A stretch of 37,325 nucleotides of DNA from Acidobacteriota bacterium (GTDB taxonomy: Bacteria; Acidobacteriota; Vicinamibacteria; Vicinamibacterales; UBA2999): NCBI GenBank assembly GCA_016213695.1, contig JACQZV010000007.1, positions 1 to 37,325 on the forward strand. The letters run 5' to 3'. This document shows, in pieces, positions 22,328 to 30,532 of this stretch. The position numbers were made by a program, and so were the translations under genes. The notes beneath the pieces are model-generated. The model worked only from the letters and a program-made list of their open reading frames with translations. It was not told where the DNA came from and searched no databases. Position 1 is the stretch's first letter, and every line of letters starts with the position of its first letter.

Positions 22328-25210
22328 ATGAGATCGGATTGGATCAAGTGGCTCATCGTCCTCATCGCGCTGCTGGCGATCCCCGCGGCGGGGTTCGCGC
22401 AGGAGGCGGTGATTACCGGCAGCGTGACCGACGCCACCGGCGGGGTGCTGCCGGGCGTCACCGTGACGGCCCTCCACGACGCCACGGGGAATACCTTCGT
22501 GACGGTGACCGATGAACGCGGCATTTATCGTATTCCTGCCCGTGTCGGCGGCTATCGCCTGACGGCGGAGCTGGCCGGATTCACGACCGTGACGCGGAGC
22601 GGCATCACGCTCCTGGTGGGTCAGACGGCGACGGTGCCGCTGCAGATGACGGTAAGCGGGGTGGCCGAAACCGTCACGGTGACGAGCGCCGCGCCGCTGC
22701 TCGACATCACCACGTCGGACCTCGGCACCAACGTCGATCCGCAGCAGATGTCCGAGCTTCCCGTGCAGGGGCGCGACTGGATGACGCTCGCGCTGCTGGC
22801 GGCCGGAAACCGGACCAACGACATGGGCGGCGTGCCGGTGCAGGACTCGCGGGAGGACAACCCCGAGTTCCAGACCAACATCGACGGCCAGCAGGTCACG
22901 GCGCAGCTGGGTCCGGGCGGACAGCCGCGCTTCAGCCGCGACACGATTGCGGAGTTCCAGTTCATCGCGAACCGGTTCGACGCGACCCAGGGGCGGTCCA
23001 CCGGCGTGCAGGTCAACGCGATCACGCGCTCGGGAACCAACGCGTTCGCCGGGTCGTTCTCGGGCTACTTCCGCGACTCGGACTGGAACGCCGAGGATCA
23101 CGTGCTGAACCGGGTCGTGCCCGGCTCCGAGCAGCAGTGGAGCACGGCGGTCGGCGGGCCCATCATCCGCGACCGGTTTCACTTCTTCGCGCATTACGAG
23201 TTCGACCGTGAGCCGAGAACCAGCATCGCGAACACGCCGTGGCCGAGCTTCAACATTTCGCTCAACGGCACGAACACGACGAAGATGGGCACCACCCGCC
23301 TCGACTACCAGCTGTCGCCGAACAACCGGCTGATGCTGAAAGGGAACATCACGAAGTTCCACAATCCCTTCATGGAGCTCGGCAGCAACCACCCGTCGAG
23401 CACCGGCACCGAGGACAACTCGACGACCGGCCTCGTCGCGCAGCACACGCAGGTGCTGGGCAGCCGGGCGCTGAACGAGATCAAGGTCGGGTACGCCGGC
23501 TACGGCTTCGAGAACCGGAACCTCACCACCTGGTCGAACCATCCGCAGGCGTCCCGCGGCATCACCAACGGCCACCCGCGCATCCAGTTCACCGGCTTCA
23601 ACGTCGCGGGCAACACGAACTGGCCCCGCTACTGGACCCAGGACGTGTACAGCGTCAGGGACGACTTCACGTTCTCGTACGAGGCGCGGGGCCGGCACGA
23701 CGTGAAGACGGGCGGCGAGTACCTCTGGGACAAGAAGGTGTCGGCCAACTGCACGTTCTGCATGGGCCGCATCGATGCCAGGGGCGGCCCCGTCCCGGCC
23801 AACATCGAGCAGATCCTGCCGGTCTGGAACGATGCCGACACCTGGAACCTCAACGCGCTGGCCTCGATCACGCGCCGCTACCGCGTGGGGATCTCGGACA
23901 ACTTCCCGGTTCGGTTCAACCAGCCGAAATACGCCACCTGGGTCCAGGACGACTGGCGCATCACCAACCGGCTGACCCTGAACCTGGGCGTCCGGTACGA
24001 CCTCATCTGGAACGCGACGAACCAGGAGACCGTGTCGGAGCCCTGGATCAAGGCCGGCCGCCCGCAGGACTCGGACAACATCCAGCCGCGCCTCGGGTTT
24101 GCCTACCAGGTGAACGATCGCACCGTGCTGCGCGGCGGCGCCGGGCTCTACTACCCGGACATCATCGCCGGCAACTTCACGCACTCGACGCGCATCAACA
24201 CGACGTCGTTCCTCGAGCCGTCCAACGACCGCCGGCCGGACTTCCCGTCGAACCCGTTCAACGGACCGTACCCGAACTATCAGCAGGCGCTGCAGCAGAC
24301 CTGCAACGTCAACAACCGCCCCGGGTGCATCCTGCGCGCGGCCGAAGAACTGGCGCCGCCCGCCGGCGTGTCGGGCCTCACCAATACCTGGCAGGTCTCG
24401 ATGGGCGCGCAGCGTCAGGTCGGGGCGCAGACGTCGGTCGAAGTCGACTACGTCTACAAGCGGGACAACGATCAGAAAGTGCTCCACCCGAACGTCAACG
24501 TGACCTACGACCAGGCCACGGGCGCGAACCGGCCGTTCGGCAATGCGGCGTTTCGTCCCGTGCCGGACTGGGGGCAGGTCGGTTTCTATGCCTATCACGG
24601 GTGGGCGAACTACCACGCGCTGCAGACGTCGTTCACCAGGCGTTTCAGCGACAACTGGCAGGCGTCGGCCACCTACACGCTGTCGGGCTACTGGAACGGT
24701 GATCCGCCGCCGCTGGCGGTCATCGGCGGCGAGGTGCGGGAAGTGCCGTTTCCGGTCGCGGACGATCTCGGAGGGGGCTACTCGCTCGGCGTGACCGATC
24801 AGCGCCACCGGCTCACGCTCAACGGCCTGTGGCAGGTCGCGCACGGGTTCCAGGTCAGCGGGATCTACTTTTTCGGGTCCGGCGAACGGGATGACAGCTT
24901 CTGGGGCCAGGACCTCCGCGACCTCGGCGGCGGCAGCCAGCGCCTGCGCCCGAACGGGACGATCATTCCGCGCGCCAACTTCGTCGGCGAGCCGATCCAC
25001 CGCGTGGACATCCGGCTGTCGCAGCGGGTGCCGCTCGGCGGCCGCGTGAGAGCCGACGGCCTGCTGGAGGTGTTCAACCTGTTCGACCGGGCAAACTACG
25101 GGACCTACGTGCTCGACGAGGCCAGCCGGCAGTACGGCCAGCCCGAGCGCAACCCGAACATCGCCTATTCGCCGCGAGCGCTGCAGATCGGGTTCAGGCT
25201 GCAGTTCTAG
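22328..25210 (+). CDS. TonB-dependent outer-membrane receptor with carboxypeptidase-regulatory-like domain (Oar-like) 1
   Basis: 960 residues from ATG 22328 (AAGGAG, 5-base spacing). Signal peptide 1-24 (AIPAAGFAQ), then an Ig-like CarboxypepD_reg domain about 26-110 (ITGSVTDATGGVLPGVTVTA ... YRIPARVGGYRLTAELAGF). A plug region follows to about 230 (SELPVQGRDWMTLALLAAG, NIDGQQVTA, IAEFQFIANRFDATQGRSTGVQVNAITRSGTNAFAGSF), then a large barrel with repeated amphipathic strands and a C-terminal Phe (GFRLQF), as expected for BAM insertion. It imports an unknown large or scarce nutrient using TonB energy. A barrel/loop segment with CTFC and CNVNNRPGC could form disulfides in surface loops. Confidence 0.93.
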   Translation: MRSDWIKWLIVLIALLAIPAAGFAQEAVITGSVTDATGGVLPGVTVTALHDATGNTFVTVTDERGIYRIPARVGGYRLTAELAGFTTVTRSGITLLVGQTATVPLQMTVSGVAETVTVTSAAPLLDITTSDLGTNVDPQQMSELPVQGRDWMTLALLAAGNRTNDMGGVPVQDSREDNPEFQTNIDGQQVTAQLGPGGQPRFSRDTIAEFQFIANRFDATQGRSTGVQVNAITRSGTNAFAGSFSGYFRDSDWNAEDHVLNRVVPGSEQQWSTAVGGPIIRDRFHFFAHYEFDREPRTSIANTPWPSFNISLNGTNTTKMGTTRLDYQLSPNNRLMLKGNITKFHNPFMELGSNHPSSTGTEDNSTTGLVAQHTQVLGSRALNEIKVGYAGYGFENRNLTTWSNHPQASRGITNGHPRIQFTGFNVAGNTNWPRYWTQDVYSVRDDFTFSYEARGRHDVKTGGEYLWDKKVSANCTFCMGRIDARGGPVPANIEQILPVWNDADTWNLNALASITRRYRVGISDNFPVRFNQPKYATWVQDDWRITNRLTLNLGVRYDLIWNATNQETVSEPWIKAGRPQDSDNIQPRLGFAYQVNDRTVLRGGAGLYYPDIIAGNFTHSTRINTTSFLEPSNDRRPDFPSNPFNGPYPNYQQALQQTCNVNNRPGCILRAAEELAPPAGVSGLTNTWQVSMGAQRQVGAQTSVEVDYVYKRDNDQKVLHPNVNVTYDQATGANRPFGNAAFRPVPDWGQVGFYAYHGWANYHALQTSFTRRFSDNWQASATYTLSGYWNGDPPPLAVIGGEVREVPFPVADDLGGGYSLGVTDQRHRLTLNGLWQVAHGFQVSGIYFFGSGERDDSFWGQDLRDLGGGSQRLRPNGTIIPRANFVGEPIHRVDIRLSQRVPLGGRVRADGLLEVFNLFDRANYGTYVLDEASRQYGQPERNPNIAYSPRALQIGFRLQF

Positions 25211-25218
25211 GACGCCGC

Positions 25219-25234
25219 GCAGGCTGAAGCCTGC
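25219..25234. repeat. Palindrome with GGCTGAAGCC core
   Basis: GCAGGCTGAAGCCTGC, a 7-bp stem just past the TonB receptor stop. It shares the core GGCTTCAGCC/GGCTGAAGCC with 25251-25274 and 27547-27564, suggesting one small palindromic repeat family. Confidence 0.55.
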
Positions 25235-25250
25235 GCTCTGCACGGACGTC

Positions 25251-25279
25251 GCGCGGGGGCTTCAGCCCCCGCGCCGTTT
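25251..25279. terminator. Strong bidirectional hairpin between convergent genes
   Basis: GCGCGGGGGCT (25251-25261), loop TC, AGCCCCCGCGC (25264-25274): 11-bp stem followed by CGTTT. It sits between the TonB receptor stop (25210) and the DUF1326 gene stop (25308), so a bidirectional terminator is likely. The core is again GGCTTCAGCC. Confidence 0.55.
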
Positions 25280-25307
25280 CTGGGCCGGGCGACCGGACCC
25301 GGACGAT

Positions 25308-25922
25308 CTACGGTCCGACGTACTGGAAGAATCCGTGTGCCGCGTACTTGCCCGAGTGGTCGTACGTGACCTTGTCGTGCGTGACGACGAAGCGCGATGA
25401 GCCGAGGAGCGCGGCCTCCTTCACGATCAACCCTTCCGGCATCACCACGCGCGGGTGGATCGTTTCCTTCGTTATCGGATTGCGGATGAACTCGGTGCTG
25501 AGCTCGACGACGCCTTCGGCCCGGACCCGCGGCAGCCCGCCCTGCGCGTCGCCGCTGAAGCGCGCGTAGTGCGGCCCGTGCAGCTCGCGGAGCGTCTTGC
25601 GGAAGATCGCCCACGGCCCGCCCGCCTGGCCCTCCACGAGCATCCGCAGCGCGGCGCGCTGCGCCTCGGTGGCGCGCTCGTCGATCACGTAGACGGCGAC
25701 GCCGTCGCCCTCGTGAATCGCCTTCGGCCAGTCGGCGTAGAGCCCCACCGACAGGCCGTCGAGGCGCGCGTCGCCGTACACCCCTTCTTCAATCTGCCAC
25801 GTCCAGCCGCCCTCGCAGTCGCCGCGCGTCGGCCGCGCGTTTACGTTGCAGGGGCAGCCGTAGTCGCAGTTGCACGCGATGGCCACCTGTCCCTTGACCT
25901 TCCACGCGATCCCTTGCGCCAT
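25308..25922 (-). CDS. DUF1326 domain protein
   Basis: 204 residues from ATG 25922, preceded by GGAGG with 6-base spacing. The DUF1326 pattern is clear at the N-terminus: ACNCDYGCPCNVNARPTRGDCEGG, giving C-x-C-x3-C-x-C plus a fifth Cys, likely a metal or redox site. It continues with WQIEEGVYGDARLDGLSV, VYVIDERATEAQRAALRML and GHGFFQYVG-like end (YAAHGFFQYVGP). No signal peptide, so probably cytoplasmic. Function of the family is unknown. An upstream in-frame ATG at 25958 is rejected because the added residues come from the dispersed repeat. Confidence 0.88.
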   Translation of the reverse strand: MAQGIAWKVKGQVAIACNCDYGCPCNVNARPTRGDCEGGWTWQIEEGVYGDARLDGLSVGLYADWPKAIHEGDGVAVYVIDERATEAQRAALRMLVEGQAGGPWAIFRKTLRELHGPHYARFSGDAQGGLPRVRAEGVVELSTEFIRNPITKETIHPRVVMPEGLIVKEAALLGSSRFVVTHDKVTYDHSGKYAAHGFFQYVGP

Positions 25923-25933
25923 GTTCGGCCTCC

Positions 25934-26005
25934 ACGAGCCACGGAGCCACGGAGCCACGGAGTCTGCATCAGGTCATGCCTCCGTGTCTTCGTCTCGCTG
26001 TGGCC
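25934..26005. repeat. Family A repeats, direct and inverted units
   Basis: CCACGGAG units at 25934-25960 (three near-perfect tandem copies) and inverted units (CCTCCGTGTCTTCG and CGCTGTGGCC) at 25979-26005 occupy almost the whole gap between the DUF1326 gene and the MBL-fold gene. The opposed orientation could allow base pairing of the transcript. Confidence 0.6.
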
Positions 26006-26009
26006 TGTC

Positions 26010-27500
26010 TCAGTTCGTTTGATTCGGCGAAAACCGCTCGATAATCTGCCGCGCCGCGTCCATCGTCGTCAACCCGCCGTGGATCGGGACGACCTGCTCG
26101 ACGTCGAGTTTCAGCCGCTGTACCGCCTCGTACCAATGGATCAGGTTCGGGATCGCGTTGGGGGGCGAGGTCAGCGGCCCCGCCGGCGGGGAGAACGAGT
26201 CGGCCTCGACCAGGATCTTCTCCCGCGGGAGATACACCATCAGCAGCGTCGGGTTGTGCATGTTGCCCGGGTAGTGATAGATGACGAGCGTCTTCGAGCC
26301 GTCCGTCATCAGACGGCTGCCGAGCACCCCCTCGAACACCGGTGTGCGGCCCGACCGGGCCAGCCGATCCGGCGCGATCGTCCGCGTACCGGCCCACAGC
26401 TGCTGGAAGTAGGGGATGTTGTCGCGGTGCGTGACGATCGTGGCGCCTTCGGCCGCGTAGGTGCGCAGGCCGCCGATGTGGTCGAAGTGCGAGTGCGTGT
26501 TGATGAGGTAGCGGATCGGCTTGCCGGGGATCGTCTTTTTCACGGCGTCGATCACCGCCACCGAATGCGCTTCCGTTTCCGGCGCTTCGATGACCGCCAC
26601 GTGGTCGCGGAACTCGACGGCGACGCTGTTGGCATAGCCAGGCACGAGCCAGACGCCGTCGGCGAGCCGCTCGAGCGCGCCGGTCTCCGGCGCCGGCTTG
26701 GCCGCCCGGATGCTGGCGGGCACGTCGATCGTGACCGCGGCGTTCGGACGGACCTCGGTCACGTTGATGTCGAGCAGCGGGTATCCGCCCTCCCACTGCA
26801 CGATGTGCGCGGGGAATTTCAGGCCCGAGACATCGCGGTAGTCGCTGAAAGCCGCCTCGATGGTCGTATCGCCGAGCACGACGTGCCCGAACCATCCCTG
26901 CACGCGCTCGACCAGATGCTGATCGTTGAGCGTGCCTTCGTAGCGCGCGGCCGGCGTCGTGAACGACACGAGGGTCTTCCGTGCGCCGCGAATCGTGTCG
27001 GTCTTCACCGTTGCCTTGTTGGCCAGGGCCGCCTTGATGAAGCCCTGCGGCGTGAGGGTGATCTGCTCGAGACGGCCCTCGGTCACGCCCCGGCGGTCGT
27101 CGCGGATGCGCGGCGCGACCGGATTGCCGCCAACCACATCCCAGGCGTACTGCCCGCTGGCCACCCAGATCTGCCGCTGCTCGCCGAAGAGCGGCTGGAA
27201 GCCGCCGCCGAGCGGCGGATTCTCGAGCTGCGCGCGGCGCCGGTCGTCGCGCACGGCCGGCGTCGCGAAGTCGAGGCTCATCGTGAAGCCCGGCACGTTG
27301 AAGCGCGGCCACTGATACGCGCCGTGGTAGCCCTGGCCGAACACGTAGTCGTACCCCCAGCCAGAGAACTCGAGAGTCCGCAGATTGGCGGCACCGAGCG
27401 CCGTGGCGGCCGCGTCGAGGGCGGCCGCGCCGTCCTGCGCGCGCCCGGGAATGGAAAGGACCGCCGCCAGTGCCAGAACGATCGCGAACGTCTTCTTCAT
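26010..27500 (-). CDS. Secreted MBL-fold metallo-hydrolase 1
   Basis: 496 residues from ATG 27500. Signal peptide 1-21 (ALAAVLSIPGRAQ). Residues about 25-270 form a beta-rich N-terminal domain shared with the paralog at 33518 (for example ENPPLGGGFQPLF, TPQGFIKAAL, LVERVQGWFGHVVLGDT, GYPLLDINVTEVRPNAAV). The metallo-beta-lactamase domain about 275-490 has the zinc motif THSHFDH (H336, H338, D340, H341), GATIVTHRDN, HYPGNMHNPTLLMVYLP and the final VPIHGG. A periplasmic or extracellular hydrolase; the substrate is unknown. Its ribosome site (GGAG, 6-base spacing) belongs to a family A repeat. Confidence 0.9.
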   Translation of the reverse strand: MKKTFAIVLALAAVLSIPGRAQDGAAALDAAATALGAANLRTLEFSGWGYDYVFGQGYHGAYQWPRFNVPGFTMSLDFATPAVRDDRRRAQLENPPLGGGFQPLFGEQRQIWVASGQYAWDVVGGNPVAPRIRDDRRGVTEGRLEQITLTPQGFIKAALANKATVKTDTIRGARKTLVSFTTPAARYEGTLNDQHLVERVQGWFGHVVLGDTTIEAAFSDYRDVSGLKFPAHIVQWEGGYPLLDINVTEVRPNAAVTIDVPASIRAAKPAPETGALERLADGVWLVPGYANSVAVEFRDHVAVIEAPETEAHSVAVIDAVKKTIPGKPIRYLINTHSHFDHIGGLRTYAAEGATIVTHRDNIPYFQQLWAGTRTIAPDRLARSGRTPVFEGVLGSRLMTDGSKTLVIYHYPGNMHNPTLLMVYLPREKILVEADSFSPPAGPLTSPPNAIPNLIHWYEAVQRLKLDVEQVVPIHGGLTTMDAARQIIERFSPNQTN

Positions 27501-27506
27501 AGATAT

Positions 27507-27564
27507 CTCCGTGCCTCCGTGTCCTGTAGTGTCCGTGTCCTGTAGTGTCCGGCTTCAGCCGGAC
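27507..27564. repeat. Composite repeat block upstream of MBL-fold gene 1
   Basis: Contains inverted family A units (CTCCGTGCCTCCGTGTCC, 27507-27524), a perfect 2 x 16-base tandem repeat of GTGTCCTGTAGTGTCC (27519-27550), and the palindrome GTCCGGCT-TC-AGCCGGAC (27547-27564). It fills the gap between the cytochrome c stop and the MBL start; on the minus strand the family A unit supplies the GGAG ribosome site. Confidence 0.65.
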
Positions 27565-27566
27565 CG

Positions 27567-28574
27567 TCACTTCGACGCCAGGTACGCCGCGATGGCGATG
27601 ATGTCGTCCTCGTCCAGTTTGGCGACGACCGGCTTCATCAGCTGGCTCTGCCGCGCCCCCGCCTGAATGTCATACAGCTGGCGGGCAATGTAGCTGGCCG
27701 GCCGGTCGGCGATGCCCGGGACGTTGCCCATGCCCTGGAGACCGGCGCCGTGGCAGACCGCGCACGCCACGGTCCGGCCGCCTCCCTTGGTCACGATCTC
27801 CTCGCCGCGGGCGAGGCTGCCGATCGGCGCGTAGGCGAGCCACCCCGACCGCGGATGCCGCATCTTGTCGGTCAGCTCGGCGTTCTCCGGCACCTCGATG
27901 ATGCGCTTCCCGAGCGGCTCCATCTCGTTGCCCGGCACCGGCATGAACAGGCCGTTCACCCCGGCGCGCGCCTTCGGCACCATCCCGGTTTCCACCACCC
28001 TGACCCACGGCCGGCGTGTGATGGCCGCGTAGTACTCGGCGACGGTTTGCATTTCGGCGGCGGTGAGATGCCGCGCAATCTGAATCATCTCGTTCGCGTT
28101 GGCCTTGCGTGGGTCCGCGCTCTTCCGCGTGCCGTTCCGGAACGCCTCGAGCTGCTGCAGGATGTAGGCGGCGGGCAGGCCGGCGGGGGAGGCGTTCTCG
28201 GGGCGGCCGTGCCCGTTCGGGTAATGGCACAGCCCGCACGCCCGCAGCTTGTCGCTCTCGCGGCCGTGCACCACGATGTCGGGCATCGGCGGGTGATCGC
28301 CGGGGTACCAGTCGCCGGGACCGAAATCGTAGTGGATGTCGTACTCGGCGAAGGTCCGGTCGGTGTCGGGCAGCTTATGAATGACGTCTTTCGGACGGGC
28401 CGCCTGGATGCGCGCACAGTCGAGCGGCTTGGAGTCGGTCGCGCACGGCGGCGGCGCCGGTTCGGGACCGGGCCCGGTGAATCCGTAGGCCCAGAACGGC
28501 GGCGAGGCGGCCTGGCCGCTGACGAGCGCCACCGCCGAGACGATCATCGCTGCCGCCGCCACGTACTGTCTCAT
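27567..28574 (-). CDS. Diheme c-type cytochrome
   Basis: 335 residues from ATG 28574, with GGAGG 4 bases upstream. Signal peptide 1-24 (AMIVSAVALVSGQAA). Two heme-binding motifs: CGLCH (LRACGLCHYPNGHG) about residue 113 and CAVCH (VACAVCHGAGLQGMG) about residue 270, giving a cytochrome c4-like two-domain layout; PAGLPAAYILQQLEAFRNGTR and RPASYIARQLYDIQAGARQ are the matching post-heme segments with distal Met candidates. A CATDSKPLDC segment may form a disulfide. It would carry electrons in the periplasm, possibly for a secreted oxidoreductase. It could be an acceptor for the Mo hydroxylase, but the two are 8 kb apart and the link is weak. Confidence 0.9.
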   Translation of the reverse strand: MRQYVAAAAMIVSAVALVSGQAASPPFWAYGFTGPGPEPAPPPCATDSKPLDCARIQAARPKDVIHKLPDTDRTFAEYDIHYDFGPGDWYPGDHPPMPDIVVHGRESDKLRACGLCHYPNGHGRPENASPAGLPAAYILQQLEAFRNGTRKSADPRKANANEMIQIARHLTAAEMQTVAEYYAAITRRPWVRVVETGMVPKARAGVNGLFMPVPGNEMEPLGKRIIEVPENAELTDKMRHPRSGWLAYAPIGSLARGEEIVTKGGGRTVACAVCHGAGLQGMGNVPGIADRPASYIARQLYDIQAGARQSQLMKPVVAKLDEDDIIAIAAYLASK

Positions 28575-28675
28575 GCGACCTCCGGGCGTCATTTCTATCA
28601 TGATCTCGTTCGCCGGGTCTGCCGGCCCGGGCCGCGCGTTCGCCAGGCCCGGCCTGCGCACCGAGAATCTTCCGG

Positions 28676-28681
28676 TAGAAT
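28676..28681 (+). promoter_or_regulatory. Putative -10 element TAGAAT
   Basis: TAGAAT followed by CGCCC, 23 bases before GTG 28705, leaving room for a short leader with AGGAGG (28691-28696). A -10-like TAGAAA on the minus strand near 28598 may serve the divergent cytochrome c gene. Confidence 0.4.
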
Positions 28682-28704
28682 CGCCCGGTCAGGAGGTTCC
28701 GCGC

Positions 28705-29418
28705 GTGAGGTACTGGGCTGTTGCCATCCTGTTGTGTGTGCCGGCTGCGGCGGACGCACAGCCCGACCTGCAGGGGATCTGGCGCGTGATGAACACGGCG
28801 GCCTGGGATATCCAGGACCACCACGCCTCGCTCGGCGTGCCGGCGGGCAGAGGCGTCGTCGAGGGCAACGACATTCCGTACCAGCCGTGGGCGCTCGAGA
28901 AGAAGAAGGCGAACGCCGCCAGCCGCGCCGCGCTCGACCCGGATGCCAGGTGCCTGCTGCCGGGCGTCCCCCGCATCACCTACATGCCGTTCCCGTTCCA
29001 GATCGTGCAGCAGGCCGACCAGGTCAGCATCCTCTACGAGTACAACCACGCGCTGCGGCACGTCTACATGAACGGCAACCCGCATCCGGAAGGGCCGATC
29101 GAGTGGTGGATGGGCGACTCACGCGGCCGCTGGGACGGCAGCACGCTCGTCGTGGACACGATTCATTTCACCGACCAGACGTGGTTCGACAAGGCGGGCA
29201 ATTTCCACAGCGAGCAGCTCCACCTCGTCGAGCGCTACACGCGCACCGGCGCCGACCACATGCGGTACGAGGTCACCATCGAGGATCCCAAGGTCTTCAC
29301 GCGGCCATGGGCGATGAGCATGACGCTCTACCGGATGGTGGAGCCCGACGCCGAACTGCTCGAGTACGACTGCTACGCGTATCTGCTGGAAGAAACCTGG
29401 CCAGGCAAAGAACCCTAG
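28705..29418 (+). CDS. Secreted protein of unrecognised family
   Basis: 237 residues from GTG 28705, chosen because AGGAGG lies 8 bases upstream and the signal peptide (VRYWAVAILLCVPAAADAQ) begins there; the open frame reaches back to 28573 but that part has no coding character. The mature protein starts PDLQGIWRVMNTAAWDIQDHHASLG and contains many aromatic and acidic residues (GPIEWWMGDSRGRWDGSTLVVDT, FTDQTWFDKAGNFHSEQLHLVERY, YEVTIEDPKVFTRPW), consistent with a beta-rich, lipocalin-like or barrel-like fold. I recall similar sequences from Acidobacteriota, without known function. It is divergent from a cytochrome c and shares the tetranucleotide CTAG with the convergent kelch gene as overlapping stop codons. 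Confidence 0.8.
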   Translation: MRYWAVAILLCVPAAADAQPDLQGIWRVMNTAAWDIQDHHASLGVPAGRGVVEGNDIPYQPWALEKKKANAASRAALDPDARCLLPGVPRITYMPFPFQIVQQADQVSILYEYNHALRHVYMNGNPHPEGPIEWWMGDSRGRWDGSTLVVDTIHFTDQTWFDKAGNFHSEQLHLVERYTRTGADHMRYEVTIEDPKVFTRPWAMSMTLYRMVEPDAELLEYDCYAYLLEETWPGKEP

Positions 29419-30485
29419 TTCGTCCCCCCGCCCAGATCGATCGCGTCGTGCGACGAGGTGTGAATCTCCATCTTCGGGTCCTGCCCCGCGCCGGCCGCCG
29501 CCGACGTAATCATCCCGCTCACCAGGTGGAGCCGGTTGCCGATGATGGCGCCCGCCACGCCGTGGCGCGGCATCGGCATGGGCGGCATCACCGCCCACGA
29601 GTTGGTGGCCGGTTCGTAGACTTCGACGGCGCGGAACGCACCAATCAGCGCCGGGGTGGCGACTTCGCCGCCGGCCACGTAGATCCGCCCGTTGGCGGTG
29701 GCCCAGCCGCCGCCGCTGCGCGCCGAGGGCATCTTCGCCTTCAGGCCTGACCACGAGTTGGTGGCCGGGTCGTACTCCTCGACGATATCGGTGTTGCTCG
29801 AGACGGTGACGAACGCGTGCGCGACGCGGCCGCCGATCACGTAGATCTTGCCGTTGACGGCGCCGGCGAACGCATGGTTGCGGGCGAGCGCCATCGGCGC
29901 GCGCGTCTGCCACGTGTTGGTGGCCGGGTCGTACACCTCGTTGAGCGTCAGCACGCGCGCCGGCCCGTTGCCGTTGATGGCGGGATCCTTCGACCCTTCC
30001 ACCGTGGTGGCGCCGCCAATCAGGTACAGCTTGCCGCCCACTTCAGCCACGACGGCCGAGCCGCGCTTGGTCGGGAGCGGGGCCAGGGCCTTCCAGCTGT
30101 CGGCCGCCGGGTCGTACTCCCACGCGTTGTCAACCGGCTCCCATCCGCCGCCGCTCGTCGGCATCACGAAGCCGCCAAATACGTAGATCTTGCCGCGGTA
30201 TTCGACCATCGCCTGATGGTGGACGACTCGTCCCATCGGCTTCTTCTGCGTCCACCGATCGCCGGCCGGGTCGTATTCGAGGACCAGGCCGCGGCCCTTG
30301 CCGCCCCCGTAGCCGCCCATCACGTACATCTTGCCGCCGGCAGCGACGCCGTAGAGTTCCTCGTCCGGCGTGGGGAACGGCGCGAGCTTGCTCCACCGCG
30401 CCTGGGTGAACGCGCTCGTGGTCAGCAGCAGGATGACGAACGCCGAAATGACGACGACCGAAGCGCGGCGCAGTAGTGACAACAT
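29415..30485 (-). CDS. Secreted kelch-repeat beta-propeller protein 1
   Basis: 356 residues from ATG 30485 (AAGGAGG upstream). Signal peptide about 1-28 (VVVISAFVILLLTTSAFTQ). Six kelch repeats follow, each with the GG doublet and Y-D-P-x-x-x-x-W: GKMYVMGGYG...EYDPAGDRW, GKIYVFGGF...EYDPAADSW, GKLYLIGGA...VYDPATNTW, GKIYVIGGRV...EYDPATNSW, GRIYVAGGEV...VYEPATNSW, and a closing NRLHLVSG blade. A six-bladed propeller in the periplasm or outside the cell; likely protein or glycan interaction, possibly enzymatic. Paralogs are at 35012 and 36181. An in-frame start at 30545 is rejected as it precedes the signal peptide and overlaps the divergent promoter. Confidence 0.9.
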   Translation of the reverse strand: MLSLLRRASVVVISAFVILLLTTSAFTQARWSKLAPFPTPDEELYGVAAGGKMYVMGGYGGGKGRGLVLEYDPAGDRWTQKKPMGRVVHHQAMVEYRGKIYVFGGFVMPTSGGGWEPVDNAWEYDPAADSWKALAPLPTKRGSAVVAEVGGKLYLIGGATTVEGSKDPAINGNGPARVLTLNEVYDPATNTWQTRAPMALARNHAFAGAVNGKIYVIGGRVAHAFVTVSSNTDIVEEYDPATNSWSGLKAKMPSARSGGGWATANGRIYVAGGEVATPALIGAFRAVEVYEPATNSWAVMPPMPMPRHGVAGAIIGNRLHLVSGMITSAAAGAGQDPKMEIHTSSHDAIDLGGGTN

Positions 30486-30532
30486 GCCTTTCCTCCTTGG
30501 CGACGGTAACGCGGTGAGCCGGCGGAGCATAG

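Noticed and set aside
22289-25243. Open minus-strand frame of 984 codons opposite TonB receptor 1
   Set aside because: It is an antisense frame kept open by GC-rich third positions; the translation is Arg/Val/Asp-rich low-complexity sequence without any family pattern, while the plus strand encodes a full receptor.
25923-25958. Upstream start for the DUF1326 protein adding 12 residues
   Set aside because: The extra residues are encoded by the CCACGGAG repeat, and GGAGG with good spacing precedes the ATG at 25922.
25934-25960. CRISPR-like or satellite array
   Set aside because: Units are about 8 bases with no spacers and no cas genes nearby; this is a short degenerate tandem repeat.
25455-27545. 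696-codon plus-strand frame across the DUF1326 and MBL genes
   Set aside because: It crosses a repeat-filled intergenic gap and two well-supported minus-strand genes, and its translation is Arg/Val-rich noise.
16364-28574. Direct electron-transfer partnership between the Mo hydroxylase and the diheme cytochrome c
   Set aside because: They are 8 kb apart on opposite strands with unrelated genes between; only a general possibility remains.
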